Shown piece by piece: positions 9,323-18,672 of a stretch of DNA of 64,000 bases (the first letter of the stretch is position 1; every line of letters begins with the position of its first letter). The DNA is taken from the NCBI RefSeq assembly GCF_027359675.1, contig NZ_CP114786.1, positions 4,810,501 to 4,874,500 on the forward strand, in the 5' to 3' direction. The position numbers and the translations under genes were made by a program. Origin of the DNA: Roseibium sp. Sym1. Its GTDB lineage: Bacteria > Pseudomonadota > Alphaproteobacteria > Rhizobiales > Stappiaceae. Under the pieces are notes generated by a model. It did no database searches, was not told the DNA's origin, and worked only from the letters and a program-made list of their open reading frames with translations.

Positions 9323-9769
9323 CTACCTCAGCCGCGCATCCTTCAGCGCCTCCAGCAGCATCTCCGTTTCCCTGGCCTTGTTGCCGCCGGCATCCGGCAC
9401 TTCGACATAGGAGACGTTGACCGCGTTGTCCGGAGAGGCGAGCACCACGGTGAAATAGATCCAGACGCCCTTGTTGAAGAACTCAAGGTCGAGGGAGACC
9501 TTGGGGGCTTTTTCCCAGTCCAGGTCCGCCTGGGCGGCCATGGAGTAGCGCAGCGACCCTTCCTTGAAAAAGAGCTCCGCAGAGGTCTTGACCAGTTCCT
9601 CGATGTTGCCGTGACGGTCGGAGCGGATATAGGCGATGAAATCTATCGCATCGACGAGTTTCAGGTCCTCGATGAAATCGGTGAGGGCGGCGGCGATGGC
9701 GACCTGGCGCTGTCGGTCGTTTTCCAAGGGTGACGGCTTTCCGCCTTTGCCTTCAGGCATATCGTGCAT
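9323..9769 (-). CDS. Hypothetical protein downstream of flhB
   Basis: The 148-residue soluble protein starts at the ATG at 9769, which has GGAGG about 8 bases upstream; a longer frame would run into flhB. The central part looks alpha/beta (DWEKAPKVSLDLEFFNKGVWIYFTVVLAS). It lies just after flhB on the same strand and may be the last gene of that operon. It is not recognised. Confidence 0.6.
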   Translation of the reverse strand: MHDMPEGKGGKPSPLENDRQRQVAIAAALTDFIEDLKLVDAIDFIAYIRSDRHGNIEELVKTSAELFFKEGSLRYSMAAQADLDWEKAPKVSLDLEFFNKGVWIYFTVVLASPDNAVNVSYVEVPDAGGNKARETEMLLEALKDARLR

Positions 9770-9794
9770 TCCCCGGACCTCCAAATACATAAAA

Positions 9795-10868
9795 TTATAC
9801 AGAAGTATTGGACTGGCGTGAGTACACGTAGCAAATGATTTCCGCAACTGCCCTGTAGAATTCCGGCGGGATCATTTTCTCCAACTCAGTGGCCGCAAAC
9901 AGGGACCGGGCCAACTGGCGGTCTTCGATCACGGGAATGTCATTCGCCTCCGCGATTTCCCGGATCTTGAGCGCAATCAGGTCCTGCCCCTTTGCTACAA
10001 CAGTCGGGGCGGGGTTTTGATCCCCGTCATAACGCAGTGCGACGGCGAAGTGTGTCGGATTGGCAACAACCAGCGTTGCCTGGGGCACCGCGGCGATCAT
10101 GCGGTTGCGGGCGCGGTCACGGGCCAGGGATTTCTGACGTGCCTTGACGATCGGGTCGCCCTCCATCTGCTTGTGCTCGTCCTTGATCTCCTGCTTGCTC
10201 ATGCGCAGGTTCTTGCGCCAATGGGCGCGTGACCACAGGATATCGACGGTGACGAGCAGGATGGTGACGATGCAGACACCTGCGATCAGCTTCATGGAGA
10301 TCTGCAGGATCACTTCCGGCAGGGCACTTGGGTCGGTGAACATGGCGTTGATCAATTCCGCTTCATTCGCCCGGAACTGGCCATAGACAATGGCGCTGAC
10401 CGCGGAGAACTTGAAAACCGCCTTGAGGAATTCCACGAGACCCTGGGCTCCGAAAATCCGGTTCCAGCCCTTGATGAGCGAGAGTTTCGAGAAGTCCGGC
10501 TTGATCCGGTGAAGGACAAAGCGGGGCGTGTTCTGGAGAAAGGCCGACGTGAGGCCGGCCGCCGCGAGCAGGGCGACGATCGGCGCCAGGAAGGTAAGCA
10601 CCTCGACGGAGACCACGTGAGTGAGCAGAAGTGCGTCGGCGCTGTTTCCAAGATCCACTCCTCCTGAAATGTCCAGGAGATGCGTCAGCTTTTCAATCAG
10701 CTGACGCACCGCCGCGGTCAGAACAAAACTTCCGATCAGAAGCGTCGCGACAAAGGTTGCCAGGACCGGGGCTTCCCGGGAGACCGGCGTGTTGCCCTTC
10801 TCAACGGCGTCGTTGATCTTCTTCTCGGTCGGTTCCTCTGTTTTTGAGTCCTTGTCTTCTTCCGACAT
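9795..10868 (-). CDS. flhB: Flagellar export switch protein FlhB
   Basis: FlhB controls the switch of export specificity from hook to filament proteins. The 357-residue protein has four membrane helices (about residues 33-210) and a cytoplasmic domain with the autocleavage motif NPTH at residues 270-273. The N-terminal EEPTEKKINDAVEKGNTP segment is typical. It lies downstream of fliG in the leftward motA-fliM-fliN-fliG-flhB run. Confidence 0.97.
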   Translation of the reverse strand: MSEEDKDSKTEEPTEKKINDAVEKGNTPVSREAPVLATFVATLLIGSFVLTAAVRQLIEKLTHLLDISGGVDLGNSADALLLTHVVSVEVLTFLAPIVALLAAAGLTSAFLQNTPRFVLHRIKPDFSKLSLIKGWNRIFGAQGLVEFLKAVFKFSAVSAIVYGQFRANEAELINAMFTDPSALPEVILQISMKLIAGVCIVTILLVTVDILWSRAHWRKNLRMSKQEIKDEHKQMEGDPIVKARQKSLARDRARNRMIAAVPQATLVVANPTHFAVALRYDGDQNPAPTVVAKGQDLIALKIREIAEANDIPVIEDRQLARSLFAATELEKMIPPEFYRAVAEIICYVYSRQSNTSV

Positions 10869-10920
10869 CGGCCCGCCCGCTTACCCGTCCCGGTGCGAGG
10901 TCAACAACAGGCAGGTCCGG

Positions 10921-11985
10921 TCAGGCAAAATAGGCCCCTTCGTCCTGCTTCGGGTTGAGTTCGATCTCGCCCCGGCCGGCCATTTCCAGGGCCAGGTTGG
11001 TGATCGCGCTGCGGGCATCGAGCACGTCGCGCTGCGCCGCCGGTTCTCCGGCCGCCAGCTCGTGCTCTGCGATGCGCCGTGCGCGCGACGTCAGCGATGA
11101 CAGGATCACTTCCCGGAAGCTGCCGTCGGTGCCCTTGAGCGCCATGACAATCCGGTCCGTCGGGATCTGGTCGAAGATGGCCATGCGCGTGCGGGCATTG
11201 AGATTGGTGATGTCGTCGAAAGTGAACAGGAGCCCCTTCAGGAGTTCCGCCGTTTTAGGACGGACTTCGTTCAGGTTGTCCAGCGCGTCCTCCATGTGCT
11301 CGCGGTCCATCTTGTTGAGGATGTCGGCCATGCGGGCGTGGCTGTCGGCCTCCAGCGTGCCCGACAGGTTGAGCATGAAATCCTCGTGCATGGTCTTTTC
11401 CACGTCGCGCATGATTTCCGGCACCACCGCCTTGATGGAAAGCATGCGGCGGACCAGCGAATTGCGGGTCTCGACATTGATCTGGCCGAGTACCTTGGCC
11501 GCCGCGCTCGGCTTGATCTTGGTCAGGATCAGAGCCGCGGTCTGGGGATGCTCCTTGAGCAGGTAATTGGCGAAGACGGTCTCGGAAACCGTTGTGAGCC
11601 GGTCCCAGATGGACCGGTTCGAATTGCCGAGCACGTCCGACATGATGTCGGCGAGCTGGTCCTCCGGCAGCACGCCCTCGAGCATCTTTTCCACTTCGTT
11701 GGCCGAGCCGTACAGGGTCGTGCCGGTGGAGAACTGTTCGATGAATTCCTCCGCCAGCTTGTCGAGTTCCTCCGACGCCACCGTGCCGAGCTGGGCGGCG
11801 GTCACCGTGATCATGCGGATTTCTTCCTGGTCGAAGTGGCTCAACAGCTTTTGCGAACTGGTCTTTCCCAGCGACAGCAGCAGGGCGGCCACGCGCTGTA
11901 CGCCATTCAGGCGGCGGGCCGGCGGAGCCGGTGGCCTGGCCAGGGAAGCCGCGGTTGCGGCGGCAGCATTGGCGGTGCTCGTCAT
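10921..11985 (-). CDS. fliG: Flagellar motor switch protein FliG
   Basis: FliG couples torque from the stator (MotA) to the MS ring. The 354-residue product has the three FliG domains: N-terminal (NGVQRVAALLLSLG, about residue 27), middle (EHPQTAALILTKIKPSAAAKVLGQ, about residue 145, the EHPQ motif) and C-terminal with charged residues facing MotA (EVILSSLTSRARRIAEHEL). An alanine/proline-rich N-terminal leader of about 25 residues is extra. Confidence 0.97.
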   Translation of the reverse strand: MTSTANAAAATAASLARPPAPPARRLNGVQRVAALLLSLGKTSSQKLLSHFDQEEIRMITVTAAQLGTVASEELDKLAEEFIEQFSTGTTLYGSANEVEKMLEGVLPEDQLADIMSDVLGNSNRSIWDRLTTVSETVFANYLLKEHPQTAALILTKIKPSAAAKVLGQINVETRNSLVRRMLSIKAVVPEIMRDVEKTMHEDFMLNLSGTLEADSHARMADILNKMDREHMEDALDNLNEVRPKTAELLKGLLFTFDDITNLNARTRMAIFDQIPTDRIVMALKGTDGSFREVILSSLTSRARRIAEHELAAGEPAAQRDVLDARSAITNLALEMAGRGEIELNPKQDEGAYFA

Positions 11986-12050
11986 ACTCTCTATACCTTA
12001 AGGTGTCTGCCTGATCGGGGACGGCGGGAAGGGGGGGGCAACGGCCCTCG

Positions 12051-12443
12051 TCACATTTCAAGGGCGCCGTTCTGGCCGCTGATGATTTCGGTCAGCGACA
12101 CGCCGAAGCGGGAATTGTCGTCCTCCACGACCACCACTTCCCCCCGGGCGATGACCCGGCCGTTGACGACAATGTCGATCGGCTCGCCGACACGGTGGTT
12201 GAGCGGAATGACCGCGCCGCGGCCAAGTTTCAGGAGGTTCGAGACAAGCATGGTCGCCGAACCCAGGACCACCTGGATGTTCACCGGGATGCCGAGAATG
12301 GTGTCCAGGTTGCGGTCGTCGCCGATGGTTTCCGCACCCTGGTCCTTGTCCGGCGCTTCCACCTTGGCGAAATTGGTGGCGTCGGCAGGTTTTGCTTTCG
12401 GGCCGGCTTCGGCATCGACGTGATCTATGATGGTGTCGGACAT
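12051..12443 (-). CDS. fliN: Flagellar motor switch protein FliN
   Basis: FliN is a C-ring component. The 130-residue product has a disordered N-terminal third and a C-terminal SpoA (CheC-like) domain, about residues 48-125, with ILGIPVNIQVVLG and LGRGAVIPLNHRVGEPIDIVVNG. Its start codon overlaps the stop of the upstream DUF6468 gene by one base, which implies coupled translation. Confidence 0.97.
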   Translation of the reverse strand: MSDTIIDHVDAEAGPKAKPADATNFAKVEAPDKDQGAETIGDDRNLDTILGIPVNIQVVLGSATMLVSNLLKLGRGAVIPLNHRVGEPIDIVVNGRVIARGEVVVVEDDNSRFGVSLTEIISGQNGALEM

Positions 12444-13021
12444 TACATCTTATCCTTCTGAGACATGGAGACGGTGCGGAACGGGCTTTGCAACGAGTTG
12501 TCGATCCGGTGGATCCGCGTCGGGGCCGGTTCCGTCGCCGGTGCGCGATGAATGGTTGCGGGTTTGCGGCCAATGGTGGCCGCCGGCACGGTTTTGGCTG
12601 AGACACCGGCAGACCGGTCGGTCACCGTGTCGTCTATGAACAGGTCAAGATCGTCCCGGTCCGGCGCGTGCCGCTTGGGGGCGCCCATCAGGGCGGTGGC
12701 GCGCGACAGTTCCTTGAGTTCGGCCTTGAGGACCGACTGCTGGCGCTTGGCTTCACGCGTCAGGCCGTCGATCTCGGCGATCAGGTCGCGCGCATCATCC
12801 ATGCGGCTGCCCAGCGCGTTGAGCAGTTGGGCGCTCTTGACATTGATTTCCTGGATCGACACCTCGATGCCGTCGAGCGCCAGCGCGGTCTGCTCGAAAA
12901 TGCGCTGGTAGTCGTCATGATAGTTTCCGAGCCGGCGCAGTTCCCGGTGCATGGTGAGCATCCGGACCGTGGTCGCGACCAGCGCGACCAGCAGGACGCC
13001 ATCAACGATTGCGGAGATCAT
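12443..13021 (-). CDS. DUF6468-type flagellar-cluster membrane protein
   Basis: The 192-residue protein has one N-terminal membrane helix (residues 1-20, SAIVDGVLLVALVATTVRML), a coiled-coil region (about residues 30-110) and a disordered tail. It overlaps fliM by 20 bases and fliN by one base, so it is part of the motor-switch operon. It fits the alphaproteobacterial DUF6468 family found between fliM and fliN. The biochemical role is unknown; the single membrane anchor suggests a motor- or stator-associated accessory protein. Confidence 0.75.
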   Translation of the reverse strand: MISAIVDGVLLVALVATTVRMLTMHRELRRLGNYHDDYQRIFEQTALALDGIEVSIQEINVKSAQLLNALGSRMDDARDLIAEIDGLTREAKRQQSVLKAELKELSRATALMGAPKRHAPDRDDLDLFIDDTVTDRSAGVSAKTVPAATIGRKPATIHRAPATEPAPTRIHRIDNSLQSPFRTVSMSQKDKM

Positions 13022-13961
13022 CGAACAGATCCTTTTCTTCCTCGTGGATGAGTTCCTCGATCTGCAGCGTGTAGGAGCCGTTCAACTGACCGAGTTGGCA
13101 GGTGAAGACCGGCTGTTCGTTGCAGGCGAGCGTGACGGGCGAACGCGCGGTGGCCTGAAGCTCGATCACCTGGCCAACCCTGAGATCGGAGAGTTCTCCC
13201 AGGGACATTTCACGTTCTTCCAGAATGGCTTCCAGCTTGACTTCGGTTCGCTGGATCTCGTTATGAAAGTGCTGGGTCCACTGCTTGTCGCGGCCGGACA
13301 TTTCCCCGGAAAGCACCTGGGAGAGGCGTTGACGCAGCGGGTTGAGGGTCGAGTGCGGCATGACCACGAAGACCTCGCCGCCCCGGCCGATGGCCTGCTG
13401 AAGAAGCCGGGCCACGACGGCCGGATTGTTGCGTCGGCCGACGACGGCAAAATCCATCCGGCTTTCGATCCGTTCGATCTTCAGGGTCGTTTCAGCGATC
13501 GGCGCAAAGCTCTCCGCGAGTGATTTCGCGGCGACCTCGAACATGGTGCGGGCGATCCGGGTCTCGATGTTGGAGAACGGCCGTTCGTCGTCGATCGGCG
13601 GCTCGATGCCGTCGGCACCGAACAACACGTCCACCAGTGTGAAGATGAAGTCCCGGTCGAAGCCGACCAGGACACGTGCGTCCCATTCCGGCGAATAAAG
13701 CACGGCGACAAGTGCGTTGGATTCAAACTCGTCAAGCACGTCGCCGATGCGGTTGTTTTCCACGTAGCTCACCGAAATGTAGGACGGCGAGGGGGACTTC
13801 TGGCGCATCGCGTCGGCCATCAGGCGGGCCATGCGGTCGAACACAACCGGGAGCATCGGGAGACGGTCGACGGAGATGCCGGCGGCGTCCAACAGGCGGT
13901 CGGCGATTTTCGCCCGTTCGGAATTGGAGGCGCTGGAACTGGCGGTCGCTGCTTCGATCAT
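13002..13961 (-). CDS. fliM: Flagellar motor switch protein FliM
   Basis: FliM is the C-ring protein that binds phospho-CheY and FliG. The 319-residue product has a CheC-like middle domain (about residues 40-225) and a C-terminal SpoA domain (about 245-310, ...LGELSDLRVGQVIELQ). The usual N-terminal CheY-binding LSQxEIDALL motif is not evident at the start (MIEAATASSSASNSERAKIADRLL), as in many rhizobial FliM proteins. The stop lies within the next gene. Confidence 0.92.
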   Translation of the reverse strand: MIEAATASSSASNSERAKIADRLLDAAGISVDRLPMLPVVFDRMARLMADAMRQKSPSPSYISVSYVENNRIGDVLDEFESNALVAVLYSPEWDARVLVGFDRDFIFTLVDVLFGADGIEPPIDDERPFSNIETRIARTMFEVAAKSLAESFAPIAETTLKIERIESRMDFAVVGRRNNPAVVARLLQQAIGRGGEVFVVMPHSTLNPLRQRLSQVLSGEMSGRDKQWTQHFHNEIQRTEVKLEAILEEREMSLGELSDLRVGQVIELQATARSPVTLACNEQPVFTCQLGQLNGSYTLQIEELIHEEEKDLFDDLRNR

Positions 13962-13964
13962 GGC

Positions 13965-14864
13965 TTAGGCGGCTCCCTGGAGGTCCTGGACAGTGTCCGT
14001 GTTGGCGGCGGAGCCGGCGCTCATGGTCTCGTTCTCGACCTCGTCGATGGTCGGCCGGTCGACATCGGAGATGGTCTTGCGGCCGTGTTCCAGCGCGATT
14101 TGCGGGTCGGCACCGTTCATGAAGGCAAGCAGGGTCTGTTTGACCACGATGTAGGTCCTCAGGCGGCTTTCCCTGACGGTGCGGATCTTTGCCGCCAGCG
14201 GACCGAACAGCGAATAGGAAAAGAAGATCCCGACAAAGGTCCCCACAAGGGCGGCGCCGATCAGGCTGCCGAGAAGTTGCGGCGACTGGTCGATCGCGGC
14301 CATTGCCTTGATGACGCCGAGCACGGCGGCGATGATGCCGATGGCCGGCAGCGCGTCGGCAATGCTCGACATGGCGTGAAACGGCTTCATCTGGTCCCGA
14401 TGGATGGTATGAAGTTCCTCGTCGACAAGTGCCTCGATTTCATGGGCTCTCGCATTGCCGACGATGATCAGCCGGAAATAGTCGCATATGAACGTGGTCA
14501 GGTTGGCGTTGCGCAGGACCGAGGGATACTTCTGGAAGATCGGCGAGGTGTTCGGATCCTCGATGTGCGGTTCGACCTGGTTGCGGCCCTTGGCCCGCAA
14601 TTCACGCATCAGGCCGTAAAGCAGCGCCAGAACGTCGAGATATTCCCGTTTGTCAGGCACGGCGTTGCGCAGGGCATCGGAGACGGCAACCACCGTTCCC
14701 TTGATCACTTTCATCGGGTTGGCGACAACAAAGGCACCGATGGCGACGCCCAGGATGATGAGAAGCTCCCATGGCTGCCAGAGAACGGAGACCTTGCCTC
14801 CAAGCGCGGCGAAGCCGCCGATAAGGGATGCGCCCGCAATGATCAGGCCGATTAATATTGTCAC
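13965..14864 (-). CDS. motA: Flagellar motor stator protein MotA
   Basis: MotA and MotB form the proton-driven stator. The 299-residue product starts at a GTG (14864) preceded by GGGAGC; the frame continues upstream without a good start. It has four membrane helices and the family block DALPAIGIIAAVLGVIKAM plus GALVGTFVGIFFSYSLFGPL. Motor residues that contact FliG lie in the loop near LRAKGRNQVEPHIE. motB is not next to it and must be elsewhere. Confidence 0.95.
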   Translation of the reverse strand: MTILIGLIIAGASLIGGFAALGGKVSVLWQPWELLIILGVAIGAFVVANPMKVIKGTVVAVSDALRNAVPDKREYLDVLALLYGLMRELRAKGRNQVEPHIEDPNTSPIFQKYPSVLRNANLTTFICDYFRLIIVGNARAHEIEALVDEELHTIHRDQMKPFHAMSSIADALPAIGIIAAVLGVIKAMAAIDQSPQLLGSLIGAALVGTFVGIFFSYSLFGPLAAKIRTVRESRLRTYIVVKQTLLAFMNGADPQIALEHGRKTISDVDRPTIDEVENETMSAGSAANTDTVQDLQGAA

Positions 14865-15049
14865 CGAACAGCTCCCAACTGGTTTGGCATTCAACTCAGA
14901 CTGGGCAGACGCTAGAGGCCGAGACTTGTCCGAAGCTGACCCGGGAGCGCGGTTGGCCGACGGTATTGTCGTCAGCCTGGCGTAAGCTTTGACCGCAACA
15001 GTTCCCCGCAAGCCTGCCCGTAATCCGGGCGCAACGGGAACAAAAGACA

Positions 15050-15838
15050 ATGATCAATACCCTGACGCAGGTTCAGCTGGTCAGAACCAACATGGAGCGC
15101 TCGTTGAAGACGGTGGCGGCTGATCCGACCGTCGAGCGGCAGAGCGAGTACTATCTGGAGAACATCCGCAACATTAAGTCGATCGACGAGTTCCTCGCCG
15201 ACGACCGGATCTTCAATTACGCGATGACGGCCATGGGGCTGGAAGACATGACCTATGCGAAGGCGTTCATGCGCAAGGTTCTGGAAGAAGGCACGGACGA
15301 TCGCACCGCCTTTGCCAATCAGCTCGCCGACACGAAATACAAGACTTTCGCCGAGACCTTCAATTTCAAGCGTTACGGGGAAACGGCCACGTCCTTTTCG
15401 CGCACCCAGGACGGGATCGTCGCCAAATTTCACCGGCAGACCCTGGAGGTTCGCGAGGGGGAGCAGAACCAGGGCGTGCGCCTGGCGCTCTATTTCGAAC
15501 GCAGGGCGCCTGACATCACGAATGCCTATGATGTCCTGGCCGACCGGGCCCTGGCGGAAGCGGTCTATACCTCGCTCGGCCTGCCGCAGGAATTCGCCAT
15601 GACCGACATCGACAAGCAGGCGGCCTACCTGGAGGAGCATCTCGACTTCGACATGTTCGGCGATGCTGATTACCTGTCGAAATTCCTGAGCCGCTTTTCC
15701 GCGCTGTACGATCTCGCCAATGGTCCGGTGGCGGTGAATTCTCCGGTGCTCAGCCTGTACGGCAACTCCAACGGCATCATTCCAATGGGCGAGGGGCTTC
15801 TCGCCAGTATCCAGAAATTTCGCCTGGGAGGCTTTTGA
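15050..15838 (+). CDS. DUF1217 flagellar-cluster protein
   Basis: The 262-residue soluble protein belongs to the DUF1217 family, present in rhizobial flagellar clusters between motA and flgF. Repeated features include an N-terminal helical region with NIRNIKSIDEFLADDRIFNYAM and a C-terminal block DMFGDADYLSKFLSRFSALYDL. It starts a rightward run divergent from motA, and flgF follows 3 bases after its stop. Its role in motility is not defined. Confidence 0.85.
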   Translation: MINTLTQVQLVRTNMERSLKTVAADPTVERQSEYYLENIRNIKSIDEFLADDRIFNYAMTAMGLEDMTYAKAFMRKVLEEGTDDRTAFANQLADTKYKTFAETFNFKRYGETATSFSRTQDGIVAKFHRQTLEVREGEQNQGVRLALYFERRAPDITNAYDVLADRALAEAVYTSLGLPQEFAMTDIDKQAAYLEEHLDFDMFGDADYLSKFLSRFSALYDLANGPVAVNSPVLSLYGNSNGIIPMGEGLLASIQKFRLGGF

Positions 15839-15841
15839 TCC

Positions 15842-16573
15842 ATGCAATCCGCTCTCTATGTGGCCCTGTCGGCCCAGGTCGCCCTGTCGAACCGTCTGGA
15901 AACGGTCGCCCGCAACGTCGCCAACATGAACACGGCCGGGTACCGGGCCGACGAAGTCAAGTTCGCCGAACTGATTTCGAAGGCCGGCCAGGACCAGGTG
16001 AGTTTCGCCACCGGCGGCGAAAAATACATCTCGCGGCAGACAGGCGGTCTCAACAAGACCGACAATCCGTTGGACCTTGCCATCGAGGGGGATGCCTGGT
16101 TCGCGATCCGCGACCGGAACGGTGTCATGTCCTATACCCGTGACGGACGGCTGCAAATTGCAGAAGACGGAACCTTGCGGACGCTGACCGGTCAGCAGAT
16201 CCTTGGCTCGGGCGGTCAGCCGATCTCGCTGGACCCGGAGGCGGGGCCGCCCCTGATCACGCAGTCCGGTGAAATCCGGCAGGACGATTTCGGTGTGATC
16301 GGCCAGATCGGCCTGTTCCTGATCCCGAATGATGCGGCACTGACCCGGGCGGAAAACTCCGCGGTCATTCCCGACAAGCCGGTGATCCCGGTGCAGATCT
16401 ACGATCAGCACGGGATCCGCCAGGGCTATGTCGAAGGGGCGAATATCAATCCCGTCCGGGAAATGACCAAGATGATCATGATTTCGCGCGCCTTTGAAAG
16501 CGCGACAAAAATGATCGATACCAGCAATGAAAGCCAGGAAAAGGCCATTCGCGAACTGGGGGCAACCTCATGA
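15842..16573 (+). CDS. flgF: Flagellar basal-body rod protein FlgF
   Basis: FlgF is a proximal rod subunit. The 243-residue protein has the rod/hook N-terminal signature (QSALYVALSAQVALSNRLETVARNVANMNTAGYR), the central FlgE/F/G domain with the A-IEGDAWFAI segment, and the C-terminal helix. It ends in an ATGA overlap with the next gene. Confidence 0.95.
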   Translation: MQSALYVALSAQVALSNRLETVARNVANMNTAGYRADEVKFAELISKAGQDQVSFATGGEKYISRQTGGLNKTDNPLDLAIEGDAWFAIRDRNGVMSYTRDGRLQIAEDGTLRTLTGQQILGSGGQPISLDPEAGPPLITQSGEIRQDDFGVIGQIGLFLIPNDAALTRAENSAVIPDKPVIPVQIYDQHGIRQGYVEGANINPVREMTKMIMISRAFESATKMIDTSNESQEKAIRELGATS

Positions 16574-17328
16574 CCGCCGTGGACCTGACAGCCCCGGTCG
16601 GCCGCCCGCTCGACCTTGACGCAGTTGCGAACAGACCGGATGCAGGTTCCCTGCGGCCCGAGCTTCCCAATTCCGACCGCGCCGGGTTCAGCTTCGGCGA
16701 CTTCATCGATGTCATCAATCCCCTGCAGCATATTCCCGGTGTCGCGGAACTCTACCGCTCCGTGACCAATGACCAGATTTCCGACCAGGCCCGAAAGACC
16801 GGCAATGCTCTCTATGGCTTTGCCCTTGGCGGACCGGTCGGTCTGGGCGCCATGCTGGCCTACAATGCCCTTGGCGACCGGTTGGACGGCGGGGTTGATC
16901 CGTCGCCGGCGCCGGTACAGCGCCTGGCCGAAACCGCAAAAGAAGCCGCTGGACAGAATCCGGAGCCGGTTCCGGTGCCGCAGCGCAAACCCGAGACGGG
17001 TCCGGGTGAAGTTCCTGGGCTTGCCGCCGGGACCGCGCTGCTTGGCGATACAGTGGTGTCGACCGGGCGTGACGTCGCGGCCGTGCCCTCCCTGACCCAG
17101 GTTATCAATCGGGAGATGGCTCCTGACGAAAGGGCAGACGCCGCCACCGCGGCCTCTTCGGTTGCCTATCTGGATGTGCACGAAACGGCCGACCAGCCGG
17201 TCTTGGCGATCCCGAATGAAAGCGGCCTCAACCGGCTTGCCACCCACCAGTCGAACCATCTTCCGCTCGATGTCTTGAAGGCCCTCCAGGAACGCCATGC
17301 CCAACGCACCGCATCTGAACACTCTTGA
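16570..17328 (+). CDS. Unknown protein between flgF and fliI
   Basis: The 252-residue product overlaps flgF (ATGA) and runs 32 bases into fliI, so it is firmly part of the operon. Residues 40-110 hold a glycine/alanine-rich hydrophobic stretch (ALYGFALGGPVGLGAMLAYNAL) that could be a membrane hairpin. The rest is proline/alanine-rich and probably disordered. No family is recognised; a length-control or export-related accessory role is only a guess from position. Confidence 0.65.
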   Translation: MTAVDLTAPVGRPLDLDAVANRPDAGSLRPELPNSDRAGFSFGDFIDVINPLQHIPGVAELYRSVTNDQISDQARKTGNALYGFALGGPVGLGAMLAYNALGDRLDGGVDPSPAPVQRLAETAKEAAGQNPEPVPVPQRKPETGPGEVPGLAAGTALLGDTVVSTGRDVAAVPSLTQVINREMAPDERADAATAASSVAYLDVHETADQPVLAIPNESGLNRLATHQSNHLPLDVLKALQERHAQRTASEHS

Positions 17329-18643
17329 TCAATTGTCGGCGTCGCTTGCAGCGCTTCAAACGGAAGTCGGTCCGGTCAAGCTGAGTGGCTGTGTCACTCA
17401 GGTTTCTTCCGAAGCGATACGGGTGTCCGGGCTTTCGCGGATCGTCTGCCTGGGCGATCTGGTGGAATTCGAGGGCCGTTCGGGCATCCGCCAAGGCGAG
17501 ATCATCCGGCTTGACGAGAAAGATGTAGTGATCAAACCACTGGAGCGTGTGACCGATATCGGTATCGGCAGCGTCGCCTCCGTCATGGGCGGGTTGGCTA
17601 TACACCCGGACATGAGCTGGAGAGGCCGGATCATAAATGCCCTGGGTGAACCGATCGACGGGGCGGGGAGCCTCAGCCACGGCGTGGAGGCCTTTCTGCT
17701 GGACAGGGCACCGCCTCCGGCGATGAACCGCAGCAAGATTTCAGATGGTGTGAAAACCGGTGTGCGTGTGATCGACCTGTTCACGCCGCTCTGCGTCGGC
17801 CAGCGTGTCGGCGTGTTTGCCGGCTCGGGCGTCGGCAAGTCCACGCTCCTCGGCATGCTCGCCGGATTTGGTGAATTCGACACTGTGGTTGTCGGGCTGG
17901 TCGGGGAGCGGGGACGTGAAGTCCGGGAATTCATCGACGACATTCTCGGCGAGACCCTGGCGAATTCCGTCGTGGTCGCGTCCACTGGTGATGAAAGCGC
18001 GATGCAACGCCGGCTGGCACCGAAGACAGCAATGAGCGTGGCGGAGTATTTCAGGGGACAGGGACACAAGGTTCTCCTCATTCTCGATTCCGCCACCCGG
18101 TTCGCCCATGCGGCCCGGGACGTCGCGCTGGCCGCCGGAGAACCGCCGGTCGCGCGCGGTTATCCGCCGAGCGTTTTTGCCGACCTGGCTCGACTGATCG
18201 AACGTGCGGGCCCGGGAAGTTGCGGGGAGGGGTCCATCACCGGAATTTTTTCGGTCCTGGTGGATGGTGACGATCACAACGATCCGGTTTCGGATGCGAT
18301 CCGGGGGCTCCTTGATGGTCATATCGTTCTTGACCGGCAAATTGCCGAGGCCGGCCGGTATCCTCCGGTCAATGTGCTCCGGTCGACTTCCCGCCTTGCG
18401 GACCGTGCCTGGACCTCCGACCAGCAGGATCTGATCCATAGCATCAAGGGGCTGATTTCCCATTTCGAGGACACCAAGGACCTGCGCCTGATGGGTGGTT
18501 TTCAGGCGGCAGGTGACGAAAAACTCGAGAAAGCGTGCCGGCTGGTGCCGAAGATTTATGAGGCCCTTCGCCAGCGGTCTGACCAGGTGGTGCCTTCAGA
18601 TCCGTTCGCCGACCTCGCTCAGGCGCTGGCTGCCGACGGGTAA
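17297..18643 (+). CDS. fliI: Flagellum-specific ATPase FliI
   Basis: FliI energises substrate unloading at the flagellar export gate. The 448-residue protein has a Walker A motif (AGSGVGKST, residues 175-183), a Walker B (VLLILDSATR) and the F1/T3SS ATPase signature region PPSVFADLARLIERAG. It starts inside the preceding gene. No fliJ follows; a perfect-stem terminator lies 29 bases after the stop, so fliI ends this operon here rather than leading into flgB-flgC as in Rhizobium. Confidence 0.97.
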   Translation: MPNAPHLNTLDQLSASLAALQTEVGPVKLSGCVTQVSSEAIRVSGLSRIVCLGDLVEFEGRSGIRQGEIIRLDEKDVVIKPLERVTDIGIGSVASVMGGLAIHPDMSWRGRIINALGEPIDGAGSLSHGVEAFLLDRAPPPAMNRSKISDGVKTGVRVIDLFTPLCVGQRVGVFAGSGVGKSTLLGMLAGFGEFDTVVVGLVGERGREVREFIDDILGETLANSVVVASTGDESAMQRRLAPKTAMSVAEYFRGQGHKVLLILDSATRFAHAARDVALAAGEPPVARGYPPSVFADLARLIERAGPGSCGEGSITGIFSVLVDGDDHNDPVSDAIRGLLDGHIVLDRQIAEAGRYPPVNVLRSTSRLADRAWTSDQQDLIHSIKGLISHFEDTKDLRLMGGFQAAGDEKLEKACRLVPKIYEALRQRSDQVVPSDPFADLAQALAADG

Positions 18644-18672
18644 CTATAGTTTGTGACAGCAGTAGAAAACGG

